From Lepeophtheirus salmonis (taxonomy: Eukaryota; Arthropoda; Copepoda; Siphonostomatoida; Caligidae): a DNA stretch of 64,000 nucleotides. The notes below the pieces were generated by a model that was given only the letters and a program-made list of their open reading frames with translations, did no database searches and was not told where the DNA came from. A program made the translations under genes and the position numbers. Shown piece by piece: positions 48,458-61,239 of this stretch (the stretch's first letter is position 1; each line of letters opens with the position of its first letter). The DNA lies in contig NC_052140.2 of assembly GCF_016086655.4 (NCBI RefSeq), positions 12,834,001-12,898,000 on the forward strand, in the 5' to 3' direction.

Positions 48458-49101
48458 AGGTCTATACAGGGTTGATTTTATCTAGTGGTAGACATTTTAT
48501 TATTAATTATGCACATTTTTTCAGCGTCGATGTCACTGTGAATAAGCGGAAAAGCCGCTACATCACAACTAAACATCCAGAGAATGTCCCAGCTTCTGTG
48601 AGACATTAATTCGGAACATTCGGAGTTGTGGAGTCTTCCCTCCCATTATTGTGAAACAGAAGGTTTTCACTCAAGACGGAGACCTCTGTCATCACGCCGC
48701 TAAGCCTTTCCTGAGATAAAATTTCCGATTTTTTTGGACCTCAACATGTGGCCGTCCTCATATCAAGACTCGAACCAGTTGAACTACTCCATCTAGGCGA
48801 GTCTGGAGGAGATGATGTGTGATACTCCTCAGAGGAGTGTCTAGTCCCTAGAGGCTTCCATCAAGAAGGAGTTGATCAAGAACGAGTTTGACTACATAAA
48901 CAAAGCCTGCAAGGGATTTAGGCCTCGAATTGATGCAATTATTAGAAATGAAGGCACAGATTATGAATAAAAGTTGTGCAAACACTATTTTGAGATGATT
49001 TTGTTCCATAAATGTACTCACAAAACCTTTTGTTTGAATTTTACTCTTGAAAAATTGAAATAAATAAAATGTGTAACTCTTGATAAGATAAACCCTGTAT
49101 A
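48458..49101 (+). mobile_element. Mariner element with intact-looking ends, transposase deleted internally
   Basis: Ends TATACAGGGTTGATTTTATC (48458) and GATAAACCCTGTATA (49087-49101) are inverted repeats bordered by TA. The coding relic on the plus strand reads FSVDVTVNKRKSRYITTKHP, ENVPASVRH, a stop, VVESSLPIIVKQKVFTQDGD (second catalytic Asp) and LCHHAAKPFLR, then stops, EASIKKELIKNEFDYINKAC and KGFRPRIDAIIRNEG. The N-terminal DNA-binding part is missing, as is the stretch between ESSLPI and FTQDG. Same subfamily as 15892-16375. Confidence 0.82.
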
Positions 49102-49199
49102 ATAAGATCCGTTAAGAGAACAGTAATTCCAAGAAGTTTGGAATATCCAAATGTATTATAAATAGTTCGAACTAATGATAGAACCCAGCATTGCCCATA

Positions 49200-49640
49200 T
49201 ATATTTAACGTCGTCAAACAGACAAACTTTGCTTTAAAAAAATCGAAGACAACTCCCCGAAAAATAATTATTGTTCCTCTCCGCTTTTCGTGAGCTCACT
49301 CTCACTTAGTTACTTAAATGTTATCTATTTAATTTGAAACCATAATAATAAGAGCTTGACAAAAAAGAAATAACATGATGAGTTAGGGAGTACTTTAGTC
49401 TCTAGAACGCTACCTAGCAGTGTTGTAGCTCTACACGCCCGTTGCTAAGCCTCATCTAAAGTAACATTCATTATTTTTATTCAATATAATCTACTTATTT
49501 CCGTTTATTCTTTAAAATGAAGTGCACACTCGGGACTACATGCAAAACGCTTATAAAATTGAATGAATATGACTACATTATCAAAAACGAGTGTACGAAT
49601 TACACACGTACATACATTCAGACAAACTTTGCTTTATTAA
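49200..49640. repeat. Repeat bounded by CAGACAAACTTTGCTTTA motifs
   Basis: CAGACAAACTTTGCTTTA occurs at 49217 and 49620 in the same orientation. Between them: CGCTTTTCGTGAGCTCACTC, GGGACTACATGCAAAACGC. The motif ends a repeat family seen at 18953, 34258, 36998, 40240, 51630 and 51863. No ORF. Confidence 0.45.
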
Positions 49641-50139
49641 TATATAACCAATAATTGGTTTAAATGGATTCCTACATGTTGATTTTCAGTTTCATTTTTA
49701 AACCGTGTCTGGTAATTGCATTCCTAGTAAATTCATTCCGAGTAATTTCATTTCTAGCAAACTAATCCTTTGAAAAATAAATACATCCCCAGATATTGCA
49801 TTCCCATTTTGAAGAGGGGTATTTAGTGACGTCATACGGTTTATGCTTTTAAACTAATTAGTAGTTTTGTGTAATGTTGTACAATGAGGGATGAGTTGGC
49901 AGTAGGCACTCGATATAACAAGTGATGGATGGGAGACAGATACTGGTTATGGATTAGAAATGACGTCGTCAGCATATTTAGTATTGAGTAGGAATGGAAT
50001 CACGTGATATTATTGGTAGCTTAGCTTAGAAAATACAAGTAAATCTCGTGATTAATCTTCCCAGTATTATTGTCGATCTCTACTCATCCAGCAACAATCA
50101 TAATCATTAGTTCTCTTTCTATTATCTCTCTACAATTGA

Positions 50140-50615
50140 AACCTGAAATTGCTGACTGACAGTGCCTTTGAGAGACTCGGTATTTGCAGGCCTTCCCCTC
50201 TACATGTATAGGTGTAATCGAGGGGGTTGGGATTAGGACTGTAGGGGGGGCAAAAATGTCGAAAAATAATCAAAAAACCTCCTTTAAAAGAGTCTTGCAA
50301 CGGAGGTGATGATGGGCTTCTTTCATTGTTGTTGTCAAAGTTTACCTATCCAACCTCACAGGCTCTTTCCATAAACTTTTTTGATAGCTTTCTGGATAAT
50401 CTGGAGTGAAACACCGAGATCTCTTGTATGAACTCCCATGGACTTGAGGGGATTGGCCTGGCTGTTTTCTTTAACTTCAAAAGGCTAGTTTTAATCTTTT
50501 GGACAGAACCCTTCTTCCTCTCCAAAGTTTCGCACTTGCTGATGGCGTAGAGGGTCGTCCTGGAGACGCCCAACTGCTTGGAGTGCGCAAATGGAAATTC
50601 GTCAATCACGTTCAA
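50140..50615 (-). pseudogene. Mariner transposase relic, N-terminal region
   Basis: Minus strand: FPFAHSKQLGVSRTTLYAIS and CETLERKKGSVQKIKTSLLK, the same helix-turn-helix as at 44500-44380 (FAHSKQLGITRTTVYTVSK). Beyond it GRPANTESLKG-like remnants near 50170-50215 resemble the sequence just before the C terminus at 44100 and 10000. The catalytic core is missing here too. Confidence 0.72.
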
Positions 50616-51411
50616 GTGTCATTTTCTCGATTTGTAAGTAAGCTAGAGAGCTTAGGTTTGTTTTATTTTGTAACTAACTGTTTATGATTTAATATATCTA
50701 GTTATATCGAAATATGAATTAATTTCAATCTCTCAACCTTCGTTAATTATTTTATTAGTTAGTGTTCCGATTTCATGTAGATTTCATGTTCGCTTGGTAT
50801 GTAGAAAAGATATAACAACAAATTAGTTATAATACCCCGTTCTACTCGGTTCGACAAAAAAAATATAATAATACTCGTACCCATTCCTAGTAAGTGTATA
50901 ATTCGATGAACCTTGTGAGTAGGTTTTCATTGAGAAAATCAATAGGAATAACAATAATTATATCATGATCAAAGAATTGCATTGAACATACATTAGTTAA
51001 ACTACGTACAACGATCTTTGATTCTACTTTTGTTTGCAATTATTATCATATTATGGTTCTAACTATGTACCTATATAATAATAATATATACAAACATTGT
51101 TGTTCATATACGGTCAAAAAAATGTGGGTATTTTCCAGAGTTGGGGCACTTACATTAGGGTGGGTTGTTTTTGAGGGATTCAATCCATTTTTTGAAATTT
51201 TGAAATTTTCAGCCTCAATGACGGCCGTCAGCCTCTTTCTGAAGAAATGAGATACTGGAGAGAAAAATGCAAGTAATAAACATTGCAGCTGATTAATCAA
51301 GGAACCTTTTGTATTCCAGACTTTTTTAAACAAATGTCATGAAACACATCAAGAAAGAAAGTTATCCTTTTGTAAAGATTAAAAATTAGTTTGCGGTGGT
51401 TAAAACGATTA

Positions 51412-51545
51412 TGGTCTCTTACTATGGTCGTCAAAAATGTAGATACAATAATGAAAATCCTCGAGTTGGACCGACATGTGAGTAATTATTCAATTGCTCA
51501 GGAACTGAAGATTAGCCAGAAAACCGTTTGGAACCATTTAAATTG
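51412..51545 (+). pseudogene. Mos1-like mariner transposase fragment, second helix-turn-helix
   Basis: VVKNVDTIMKILELDRHVSN followed by YSIAQELKISQKTVWNHLN matches the N-terminal DNA-binding region of Mos1-like mariners (VDEIMEIIE.DRHVS..IAQEL.I...TV.NHL; family knowledge). It is a different subfamily from the other relics. The rest of the protein is absent. Confidence 0.82.
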
Positions 51546-51974
51546 GATAACCCTAATTATGTTAATTGTATTGTAAAAATAAAGAGAAAAAAAACGCTCA
51601 AAACTGTTTACTCTACCTATTATTAATAAAGTAATGTTTATCTGTCTTTCTATTTGTGTATCGGATAATATATTACTGTGTGTAGGTAAAGTACAACCAG
51701 TGAGGATTCTAGAGACTAAAGTATAGTCTGGTTCATCCCATAATAATCTTGTTATTATTCTTTTATTTTAGAAGAGAAAACATCTTTCATATGTGAGTAT
51801 CCTCATGAAAAACGGAGGGTAACATTGATGATATTTTAGAAAGATTCCTTCCATATTATTTGAGCAAAGTTTATCTGTTCGTCGACGCCTAAAAAATCAA
51901 TATTTATAAAGAGGTTCTTCTCATCTCTGACGAGATAGGACTAGACTTATGTATGGTGCTGAAAATCCTAAGCA

Positions 51975-52235
51975 TTTTCAGAATGCCAAAAAAATGAAAC
52001 CGAGAATTAATATGGTAACGCAGACAATTTGAAGAATGTTTCAGAGGAGAGCAGCTTCTAATTAGAACAGCTGCAATCAGCTATTAAAGGAAAGAGCTTT
52101 ATACAGAGGTTCTACTCCGTATCAAGCAAGGATATACATAGACGGAGATTACTCCGATGTCTATCCTCAATTCTACTCTAAGATCAACAGTCACTTAAAA
52201 GTATATTATTCAACGGCCAATTACTCCGGAAAATG
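51975..52235 (-). repeat. Repeat family B, reverse-oriented copy
   Basis: TATGGTAACGCAGACAATTT, GAAGAATGTTTCAGAGGAGA, GATGTCTATCCTCAATTCTA. Same order as 8020-8330. Confidence 0.5.
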
Positions 52236-52419
52236 CCGGGAACTAACAATAGTGTATAAATACAGTTTATACTTAATTAAGGAACCTTCAAAATGCGTTC
52301 AATCGTCCTTAAATTTGGCTTAGAGTAGTCTTTCATAATTGTAATATATTTCATAATGACACCATCATCGATTTCCAAAATTTTGATTTTCGGCCCACCC
52401 TAATATACATATGGATACA

Positions 52420-54230
52420 TATGTATACGTAAACATTTTCAATCTCGATAAACAATTTGTGTAGGTATGATAGACATAAAGTACCAATTTTTTTAACTCA
52501 ATTGCTACATAATTAATAAGGACATACGGGGTTATTTTTATATAATTCCATCATAGGTACGCCATATTTTTTTTTTATACAGAGACAAAGAAATACAGAT
52601 TTTTCACTGACGTCATAAATTACATCATAGTTGAAGGAGATTTCATTTTTGGCGGCTCAAAGTTGATATTTTTACAACATAAAATGGACAAATTTCCCAT
52701 AAATCTTCATGAAAGTTCATTAATTGACTTTAAAGTTATAAAAAAAACGAATTAAAAGATGTACCTCAATTTGTTACAAAGTTATGGCCGATTGCAATTT
52801 TTTTTACAGTGACCTTGACCTCTTACTGCTATTAAATACATATTGATGATCAAAAACTTGTAGTAGTATGCCTAAATTACGAATAACGTGATTTTTTTTA
52901 GAAACAACTCAAGACTAACTGATGCTATGTTTAAACACTATATTTAGCCAAGGTTATTACAAATATAAGGCTATGCCATGATGAAATTGGACTTTCCATA
53001 ATTTTCAACTTGATGTACCTTATCAACTACTGAGCAAGATAGACAGATATGACATCATAGAGTATTCCAAAGGAAATTCTAACAGTAACAGTAAAGGAAA
53101 GCGATATATAGCTAATCTTGATAGCAGTTATACTACTTGACGTCACTCTTAAAAAGCGGGGTGGAAGTTAAACATAAGTAGGAAAAGTATTTTTGGCAAT
53201 TAAGGGCGTGCATATGGGGTATCATAATGTCATGATGGCAGCTTGGAGTGAATCCAAACTTGAACCAGAGGTGTGGCAGAAATTCTTTTCGAAGACGCCC
53301 CAAATTGGAAATGGTAGGGGGTTGACGTCATGGCGGTTTTGGTTCCTATTGGCTGTATGGGACTATAATTTATATCTTGATATTGAAGGCATTACGGATG
53401 GAGATGCCTGCTAGTATATAAGTGATCTCAAGATAGCCTTCAAAAGCATAGATAAAGAGGATCAAATAAAAAATATAATTGACTCTAACACATTCATTTT
53501 TCTGGTATCTTGTAAAGTTTTCAAAAAATAACTGCAGGTGTCTGCAGCCTGGTCAGCACTGACTTCGGCGTGGAGATGATCACACACGCGTTGCCTTGTT
53601 TGTTGTTGCTCCGAGATTTTATACTTATAGACGTTACATAACAACAAAGCTTATTTATTTATGTTTCATCTGTTGTTCTGTTTCGTAATTAAAGATAACG
53701 TTGATAAAATTGTAATTAAATGTCACTTCAAGTTTTTTCGGTATGTAAATTTAAAATTGTAAGCAGCGTGGGGTCCCAATCATGAGCAGGGACATGCCTC
53801 TTGCTCCTAAAGACCCCTAAAACTACCCCTGGCTCCCAGTTAATTCTGGTTCTAAAATGGTTCCAATTTCATGTAATAATGACCTCTACAGTCTTCTCAG
53901 TGCTGATATGAGGCGGAGAGAACGTGGCACGTGCGGCAGCCTTTCTGTTATTCCAACATTTTTAAAAATAGAGAAATGGGATAAAAACAAAAGTTATTTA
54001 TTTTTGTTGCAGCTGTGGTTTGGTTGCATAATGAAACCTCGTAATGGAAAATAAGGGGAATAAAATCGTAACTAAGTGTTACTGAAAGTTTTGAGTCCAG
54101 CCTCTCTATAATCTTCCTACAAAGTCTAACCAAAATCGGTTCCTAACTTTTACGTTGTCACGCTTACGAACAAACCCAGACGAAAACCTAACTTCGTTGC
54201 TGGCGGAATTGAAGACCCCACCCCAAAAAC
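52420..54230. other. Intergenic sequence, no convincing gene
   Basis: 52600-52665 is the inverted TGACGTCATAAAT...GGCG patch of 16690 and 36930. Two similar stretches at 53635-53750 and 54000-54095 (GTTTCATCTGTTGTTCTGTTTCGTAAT... and GTTGCAGCTGTGGTTTGGTTGCATAATGA..., each followed by ...AA.TG(T)TACT...AAGTTTT) suggest an old duplication. The frame at 53193-53414 is unrecognised. Confidence 0.4.
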
Positions 54231-54240
54231 ATTCTGTTTC

Positions 54241-54258
54241 GGACCGAGTTTCAACACT
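54241..54258. repeat. Family A element, solo right end
   Basis: GGACCGAGTTTCAACACT, identical to the right end at 26922-26939. The left partner was not found nearby. Confidence 0.5.
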
Positions 54259-54639
54259 AGTTGTTACTAATCGTAAGATGGCCCATATCAACAATGCTGT
54301 TGCCACATGAAAACGCTCTATACAAGCTGCAATACGCAAATAATGGTACTTTGCAATATATGTAATAATTGTAATTATTGAGACATTGACTCCTATATGG
54401 GTAGAATGCAAATATTTAAATATTGTATGATTTGATAGGCACACAAAACGCATCAGCATCACTACATACTACTTCATACTTTAAAAGAATGGAGTGGGAT
54501 GGCAAAATAAAAAATATATACATACATACATATACTTGAACACGTCACGTCATTAGAAAATACAATAAGTGCACAACACACTGAAAAAGGCTAACAAAAA
54601 TATACCCTACATATATTTTACTATTGACCTTACTGTATA

Positions 54640-55930
54640 GATAGGGCTGGCCGTGGACCTGGATACGAATTACCCAGGTACAATATAAGTAAATGTGTAG
54701 TATCCGAAAAGATCCGATACCCGAACCAGCTTCGTTTATTTGAAATTTTGAAGATCTTAAGAAGATTTATGAGTTGTACTTTGAACGCTGATTAGATTAA
54801 ACTCAAATGATTTCTTGTTAAGCTGGTGTGATCATTTTTCCAAAATTAATGGAAGCAGTTGGCAAGTCGTTATCTTGATTGTATCCCGCAACCTTTGCTA
54901 CAAAAAGAAATAGAAAAAAGGCCCAAAATCATTTGGTAGTTAGCCAAATAATTCAATTATACCAACTGCTATTTATCTCTTATTTACTCCCATTGATTAA
55001 TGTTAAGTTATACATTAGTAATTGTGTATGATAGCCAAAATTTCTTCATAGAAATAATAAAATAGCCAATATATATATTATATAAACGAAATTGAGCAGG
55101 AATTGTATTCCTGTTCTTTTGGAAACGGAGCATATGTATAGAATAACTGATTACTTTGTTTATTTATCAAAAAGAATGAATTATGAAATAGCTTTGACGC
55201 ATCAAGGGAAAGGGGGGAATCAACAGCTGACAACAAAGTACATGGGTATTTTTTGCTAACAATCAACTGATTTTAACCCTACTGTGCTGTCTCTCTTTGA
55301 AGAAAAGACGAAAGGGCTTTATATTTAAATTGTGGGATATTTCAGATTTCTGATACATCAGTGAAAAGTACTAGTTATGGTTAAGTTCATAAATGATACT
55401 CCTTGAAACTCACTTGGAAATAGAAATAAGACGGGTCGTGGACCAGGATCTGAAGTACACGTCTACGGTATAAGTCAACTTGTATTATGCGAAAAGATAC
55501 AAGCCCCGAACCGGGTATTCTTACTTTTACAGATCTTAAAAAAAGCTACGAGGAATTTTTCGGATCTTAAAAATATCTTATTGTATTGCTTAGTCCATAG
55601 ATTTATAAAGATATTATATATATGGAGCGTAGCATCTCGTATTTATCGTGATTAGTGCTTATAACCTCATCTACACCAACAGTTGCATCACCCACGTCGT
55701 TACTTTTATTATATCACGCAACTTTTCCTCCGAAAAGAAACAGAAAAAAGCCCCAAAATCAGTTGGATTTATTATTATTCATAATTTGTTGGTTAAACTG
55801 CTCATAAAACTTGAGACAAGAGTCCGTCTAATTTTAGTGTCGGATCTGAAACCAAAAATTCGGGTACTTGTTTGGAATATTTCTTTCTAAAGATATATAC
55901 CGATCCAGATCCAAGGCAAACTAGATCCGT
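54640..55930. repeat. Two family G/E composites with a family F block between them
   Basis: Order: family G at 54650-54780, family E inverted at 54890-55060, family F at 55125-55260, family G again at 55430-55620, family E inverted at 55700-55870, and the GATCTGAAACCAAAAATTCG-type part at 55840-55930. The repeated G-E order matches 41260-41715 and points to one composite element. Confidence 0.5.
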
Positions 55931-56079
55931 CCTATCTTTACCATGCGGTGACGTCATATGTACGAGATCTCACCAAAATGAAACCACTATTTTATATTGC
56001 GTATTCCATTATCATTCGATTTGCCAATTATTTTTCTTTATCAAGTTAGAACACATGTCAACAACGTTATTTACCTTTT

Positions 56080-58520
56080 GAGACAACGCTTTTTGAATCA
56101 AATTGCAAGAAGGACAAATGGGTTTGGGTTTCGATACTTTGTGTCAAGATAAAGAGTGAAAAACACTTTGTTTCATCATTCGCAATTTTTTGATGAAATA
56201 CAAAATAGTAAACTACTTACTCCTTCTGGGTAATGTGTCTGGTAAGACTAATGAAGTGAGAATTTACTTCTTTTTCAAAGATATTAAGGCATTTTTTATT
56301 AGAATGTGATATTTTTGTAAATATCTGGGATTTAAGGTGTGTTTTTTAATTTGAATTGTAAAATATTATTAAATAATAATAAATAAAAATATTGCTACAA
56401 AAGTGCAGAGAATCTTAGAAAAATCCTAGTTCCCTAGAAGGCAATTACCTGATAATAATGTCCATATTATTAATAAATGTATATAAATATTTTTATTCAA
56501 CTCTTATTTGATCTATTTTTGTCTTTCTTTGATGCATTAGGTGTAAATTTACCTTCTCATTATACGTAATTCAAAATACAATAAATTGAAATATAATTGC
56601 ACTTGGGTAAAAAAACAAAAAATATATATATATTTGAATATAAAAGTTTAAAAAAATCCCATTCTAAATTGATTTTTCCTTCCATTTTTTCAATATTAGA
56701 GAATCCCAAAGCACACCAAAAAATTGTCTAACATTTTTATCTATCAAAAACAAAGTAACGATGCAAAAGAACCGTTAATGTCACCATACATTGTGGCCAA
56801 ATGTACCAACAAAATTAAAAAACAAATTGAATTCTAATTAGAAAATAGGGGACGTACAATTTAGATTTTTTAAAATAAAATAAGAGATCTATAGATCAAT
56901 AAATGTTAGGTTCCTTTTTGATTAGACTAATATGTAATACCCCTAGTAGGTATTCGAGGAAAATAATATAATATTTGTACTTCTCCAGAGAAGATTAGTG
57001 AAATGAAAGTTTTTGGCATGAATAATGATCACTACATGTCACAGAGGAAATGTATTAGAACTGTATGAATCATGACAATGATGACTCCTTCAAATTTCAA
57101 ATAATTTCCTCAGATAAATCACTCTCAAGTAATGATGTTACTTACATATGAAGTGAAACTGAGTTCTCACATAATATATGATACATATACACGAAAGAGA
57201 CTCACTCACTCTAAGAAAAGAGACATTTACTCGGGTGATTTGTTAGGGATGGGATTTTTTGTAGATATTAAAAGTGTTATTCAATTCGATGTCTACAAAA
57301 AAGTTCCATCCCTATTGTCATTTTATTGTTTTCAACGAGGTTGAACATAATTAAAGGGCATGTACTTTTTTTACCCAGTATCGTTTCAACTGATTCTTCA
57401 CTTCTTTCCCTGGCTTAGTATCTCTTTAGTGTACACACGATAGGTTGTTTTTAATTAAGATTAATTGTTCTATCATGAAGGTTTATTATATATTGTCAAC
57501 TAGGAGTAGTACCCAGCATTGCCCGGAGTTATTATACAGTTTTTTTTTCCAAAATAGTCTAATCGTAACTCTATATAATTCTCCGAACAAAATTACAGAC
57601 GGGACAGGTTATACAGATGGGAGCATCGCCGGAAGAAGTTTGTCGAGGTACAAGGAATCAATGTTGAAATATAAAATTAAGAATTTTTTTTTCTTACAAA
57701 ACCGCTACTCGCTAAAACGGCTAAAAATTTGGTGTGTAGCTGTCAATAGATGCTAAATAGATATGATTAGTATTTATGTACGAGGTCAAAAACTTTTCTT
57801 AGTTCTTAGAGCCACTGATCTTAAGATTGTACCATACTGTACCCAAGAAAGTCGGACTGACACAACACTATAAACGATCATATTTTGCCTCCTTAAAAGT
57901 CTACATAAAATTTCTCCCCAGCATTTTTATTTGTTTACATTGAAGGAACAGCATCCTGGCTACAATTATTAACGTACTCTTGTTTCATTTTTCTGTTTAT
58001 GGATAGACATTTAACAAAATAGACTAAACACCTAATAAAAAAAATCAATAAAACCGACAAATAGTTATACATTAATGTATAAGTACATTATTTCGGCTCC
58101 TTATGATCGGGGATGTGTAGGAATTTGATCCACGTGTTTTGAACTTTTAAAACTATAATAAAAAGCTCCATCAGTGAACGATAGAGTAAACATCAGAGGA
58201 GTCGCTAGTCCCTTTATTTATGCCGTTTTCATTCCAAGTAAACGGGCTTATTGCAGTTTTAGGGAACGATAAAAATCCGTGTTATATTGAAATCCGGATT
58301 GTAAGGGGATTTTTTTAGTACTAAACCCCATAAAATGGGAGACATAATTTACGAATATATGTGGGGAATTTACTGCACTATATGGCGAGTCAAACACAGC
58401 GTTATGCCAAATCTTTGGGATTTTGAAACCTTGTTATGTGGGCCCCCATTATATCTAGATTTCTGTGTTCTACATATGCTTAGCTGTTCTTTACTCAATA
58501 ACAATTCTAACAGATTTGGA
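56080..58520. other. AT-rich intergenic sequence, nothing recognised
   Basis: 57510-57535 (AGGAGTAGTACCCAGCATTG CCCGG) echoes 49185-49205 (AGAACCCAGCATTGCCC), a repeat fragment. Otherwise no repeat or protein-like ORF I can support. Confidence 0.4.
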
Positions 58521-58529
58521 AAATATATG

Positions 58530-60390
58530 TGTTGGGGCGAGAGCCAACCTAAAAGTTTCTGAAGTTCCCCCGCCCTAATTTTATCATATCATATATATAT
58601 TTATAAGTGTGTTTTTCGTTTTTAACATATGATCAGTCTGAAATTTAGCAAATATACGGATAAAATAACCAAACGGGTTGTACCGATATTTTTTTTGATT
58701 CTTGAAAGTAAATAAGAGCCTGTTTTTAACGGAAATAAAACATTTTTTTCCTTTTCTGTTCCTACAAGGGTGGTCTGAAAAGTTTCTAACCTAAGAAAAA
58801 TTCTTAAAACATTTTTTCTGATTTTTGTATTCTTATTTTTCAAACTGGCTTCCGTGTATCTCTACACACTTCTCCTAGTGATATTCCCATCTCTGTAACC
58901 CATTCAAATAGTACTCTGTGTTTATCCCTGCAAAATAATTATTCTAGAGAAACTTTATATTTTTTGGCTCAATTACTCCGAGTTGCATTGACTCAGATCC
59001 GTCAAATTTTAACACATCAAACCTTTATATGCCTGCTATATTTTGAATCTATTTATAGCTCACACTTTGAAAAACAAATATTTAATGATACTCGATTTTG
59101 TTCATTTTGACACAAACACTCACATCAACGACTCTTACATGACAATTACACCTCCAAAATGGATGAAACTTTGGTGAGTAACTTTCAATAGATTCTAGAT
59201 AGATGTGACTCGCGTTTATTTACCAGTTCAGGTCGGTAATTTTTTCAAATCACCCACTCCTTCTCTCTGCTCTTCCCTATTCTCTTCTACCCCTATCTCT
59301 TTTTACATCCCACTCTCTGTTTCTTTTCTTAAACCTTCATTCTTTGTTTCTATTCCCCTCTATTCACAACTGCAACACCGACACCGTTTCCTAGTATATA
59401 TGTAAAATAGGGAAGTACCCATACCAAAATTATACGATCTTGAACAAAAATCACAAATAAGAAAAATGTCTAATATATTTTTGTACATGATATATTTACA
59501 TATACATAGCTAAATATTTCATGGACGGATTTCGGTCAATTATCGACTTTTAGGGATATCATTCCCTGTCAGAAGCATCAACAGAAAGAGTTGAAGGTAA
59601 TCAATAATCGTAATCGGATGTACAAGTAAGGTAGCATTAGCTAGTGCTGATTTCTTACGATTAAATTATTCTTTTAATTCCATATTAGGCTCAATCCTGA
59701 CTTTGATGAGAGAAGCTTTGGTCATGAGAGCTCCTTTTTAGTAGTTGAGGGAAAGGTCGTAGAAGTTTAGCCATACCAGGAACAAATCGATGTCGATCTA
59801 TAACCACTCCGAGTTAGATTTACTTAGACATGTCAAATTTTAACACAGCAAGTCTTTATATGTTTGCTATTGGTTGAACATATTTAAAGATTACTCTTTA
59901 AAATACAAATATTTAATGACAGCTTGATATTCGATTTTGTTCTTTTTCACGTAAACGCTCACATCAACTCACTCAAACGACTGTTATACAAGAACTGGGC
60001 GTCCAAAATACTGGAAACTTTGGTGAGTACTTTTACTGAATAAACTTTAATTTTCAATGGATGTACCTGAATTTTGTTATGTAGGTTTTTAATTATTATT
60101 GCACTTCTTTTAAATTAAAATTAAGTAAGTAGAGCTCTAGTCTTAAGCCTATGTTAGTCTATACTATGATATATGGTTTTTACTCAATAATGTATATAAA
60201 TAAATATGCACAGGTATAGGGTGGAATCCGCATTATTGTGCCAATTCCGATGCATTGCCCCACCCCTATATAACCCTTTATATAACCTTTTAATATCAGT
60301 AATTATGTAACGGGTTTAATATTTTTTTGGGGGGCTAAGACCCCCCCCCCCTTCCCCAAATGACGAAGGCTAGCAACAGCCCTGGTAAAC
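58530..60390. repeat. Family C repeats, expanded and interrupted
   Basis: Left half at 58540-58720, a mariner fragment at 58772-58960, direct repeats 58975-59190 and 59810-60035 (TCAAATTTTAACAC, CAAATATTTAATGA, TCGATTTTGTTC, AACTTTGGTGAGTA), the C/T-rich part at 59240-59370, and the family C right end at 60290-60385 (GGCTAGCAACAGCCCTGG). The short ORFs here are by-products. Confidence 0.5.
58772..58960 (-). pseudogene. Mariner relic, C-terminal end with terminal repeat
   Basis: Outer end GGTCTGAAAAGTTTCTAACC at 58772. Minus strand encodes INTEYYLNGLQRWEYH, a stop, EKCVEIHGSQFEK, the C terminus of a Mos1/irritans-type transposase (YYL.GI..WE.RW.KCIEL.GDYVEK; family knowledge). Nothing upstream of it remains. 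Confidence 0.78.
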
Positions 60391-60710
60391 ATACCGAATT
60401 ACACAATAAAGTAGGATTTACATGAATTTATTGTTAAATCTTTTTTTAATATCTTTGTTTGAGTCAGGAGGGGTCACGCATAAGAGTTATTTAAAGAGGG
60501 TTTTTTCACCTCTCCTTTCCTTTTCTTCTTTCTTATGTAGATGTCTACATTTTTTACAAGATTTAAATATTAAATGTCATGGGAATGTTGTCATCAATCA
60601 CTTTTAGTCGAGCCCACGAAATAAATTGAAATCCATCTCATGTCGTCAGTTGAAAGAACAGGAATCGTGTAAAATGTGTATATGAAGAATGACTTATTGT
60701 GAGGTGAGTA

Positions 60711-60726
60711 AACACACACACACACA
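60711..60726. repeat. (AC)n microsatellite
   Basis: Eight AC units in a row. A poly(C) run at 60342-60352 and a poly(G) run near 38570-38579 are other simple repeats in the window. Confidence 0.8.
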
Positions 60727-61239
60727 AAAAACAATCTCTGGCAAAAATCACGAAGAAAAGGAGAAATCTCCAATTGACCCAAAGGAAATAGGCGATTAGT
60801 CGAGTGAATTAAAAATAAATCAAAAAAACATTTACCAAAATTATGCTGACTCGTTCACAAATCCTCAATCAAAAATGACTAAGGATTAAGGATAGTACTG
60901 AATCACATTTTCTTAGATCTGGGTGGTTCAGATCTTTTGACGTAAATATTCGAGTAAATTTCGTGTCCAGATTAGGCGGCTACTAGTCTTCAATTTTATG
61001 AGCATTTTACCCAATGTTTGGACCTTTATAAATTTTTTTTTACTGATAATGATTGATTCTGAAGCAATGAACTACCCAATGTTATTGCTATTGAAACAGA
61101 TTTATTATAATCATATTGGGCACGATAATAGCTATATTGTATTTCGCAACCTCTCATCCGAAAAGAAACAGAAACAAGCCCAACATCAGTTGTTATTTTG
61201 CCAATTCTTCCAACTATGGAATTATTATTCAATAGTTGT

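Larger units (their letters stand above)
51153..52403. mobile_element. Element with TTAGGGTGGG inverted ends carrying transposon debris
   Basis: ATTAGGGTGGGTTGTTTTTG at 51154 and CGGCCCACCCTAAT at 52391-52404 are inverted. Inside are a Mos1-like fragment (51412-51545), the repeat end TAATAAAGTAATGTTTATCT at 51625, and a reverse family B copy (51975-52235). Whether the ends belong to one element about 1250 bases long is inference. Confidence 0.5.

Noticed and set aside
53193..53414. Open frame of 73 codons on the plus strand
   Set aside because: No family resemblance, no signal peptide, and no neighbouring exon with matching phase. Probably chance.
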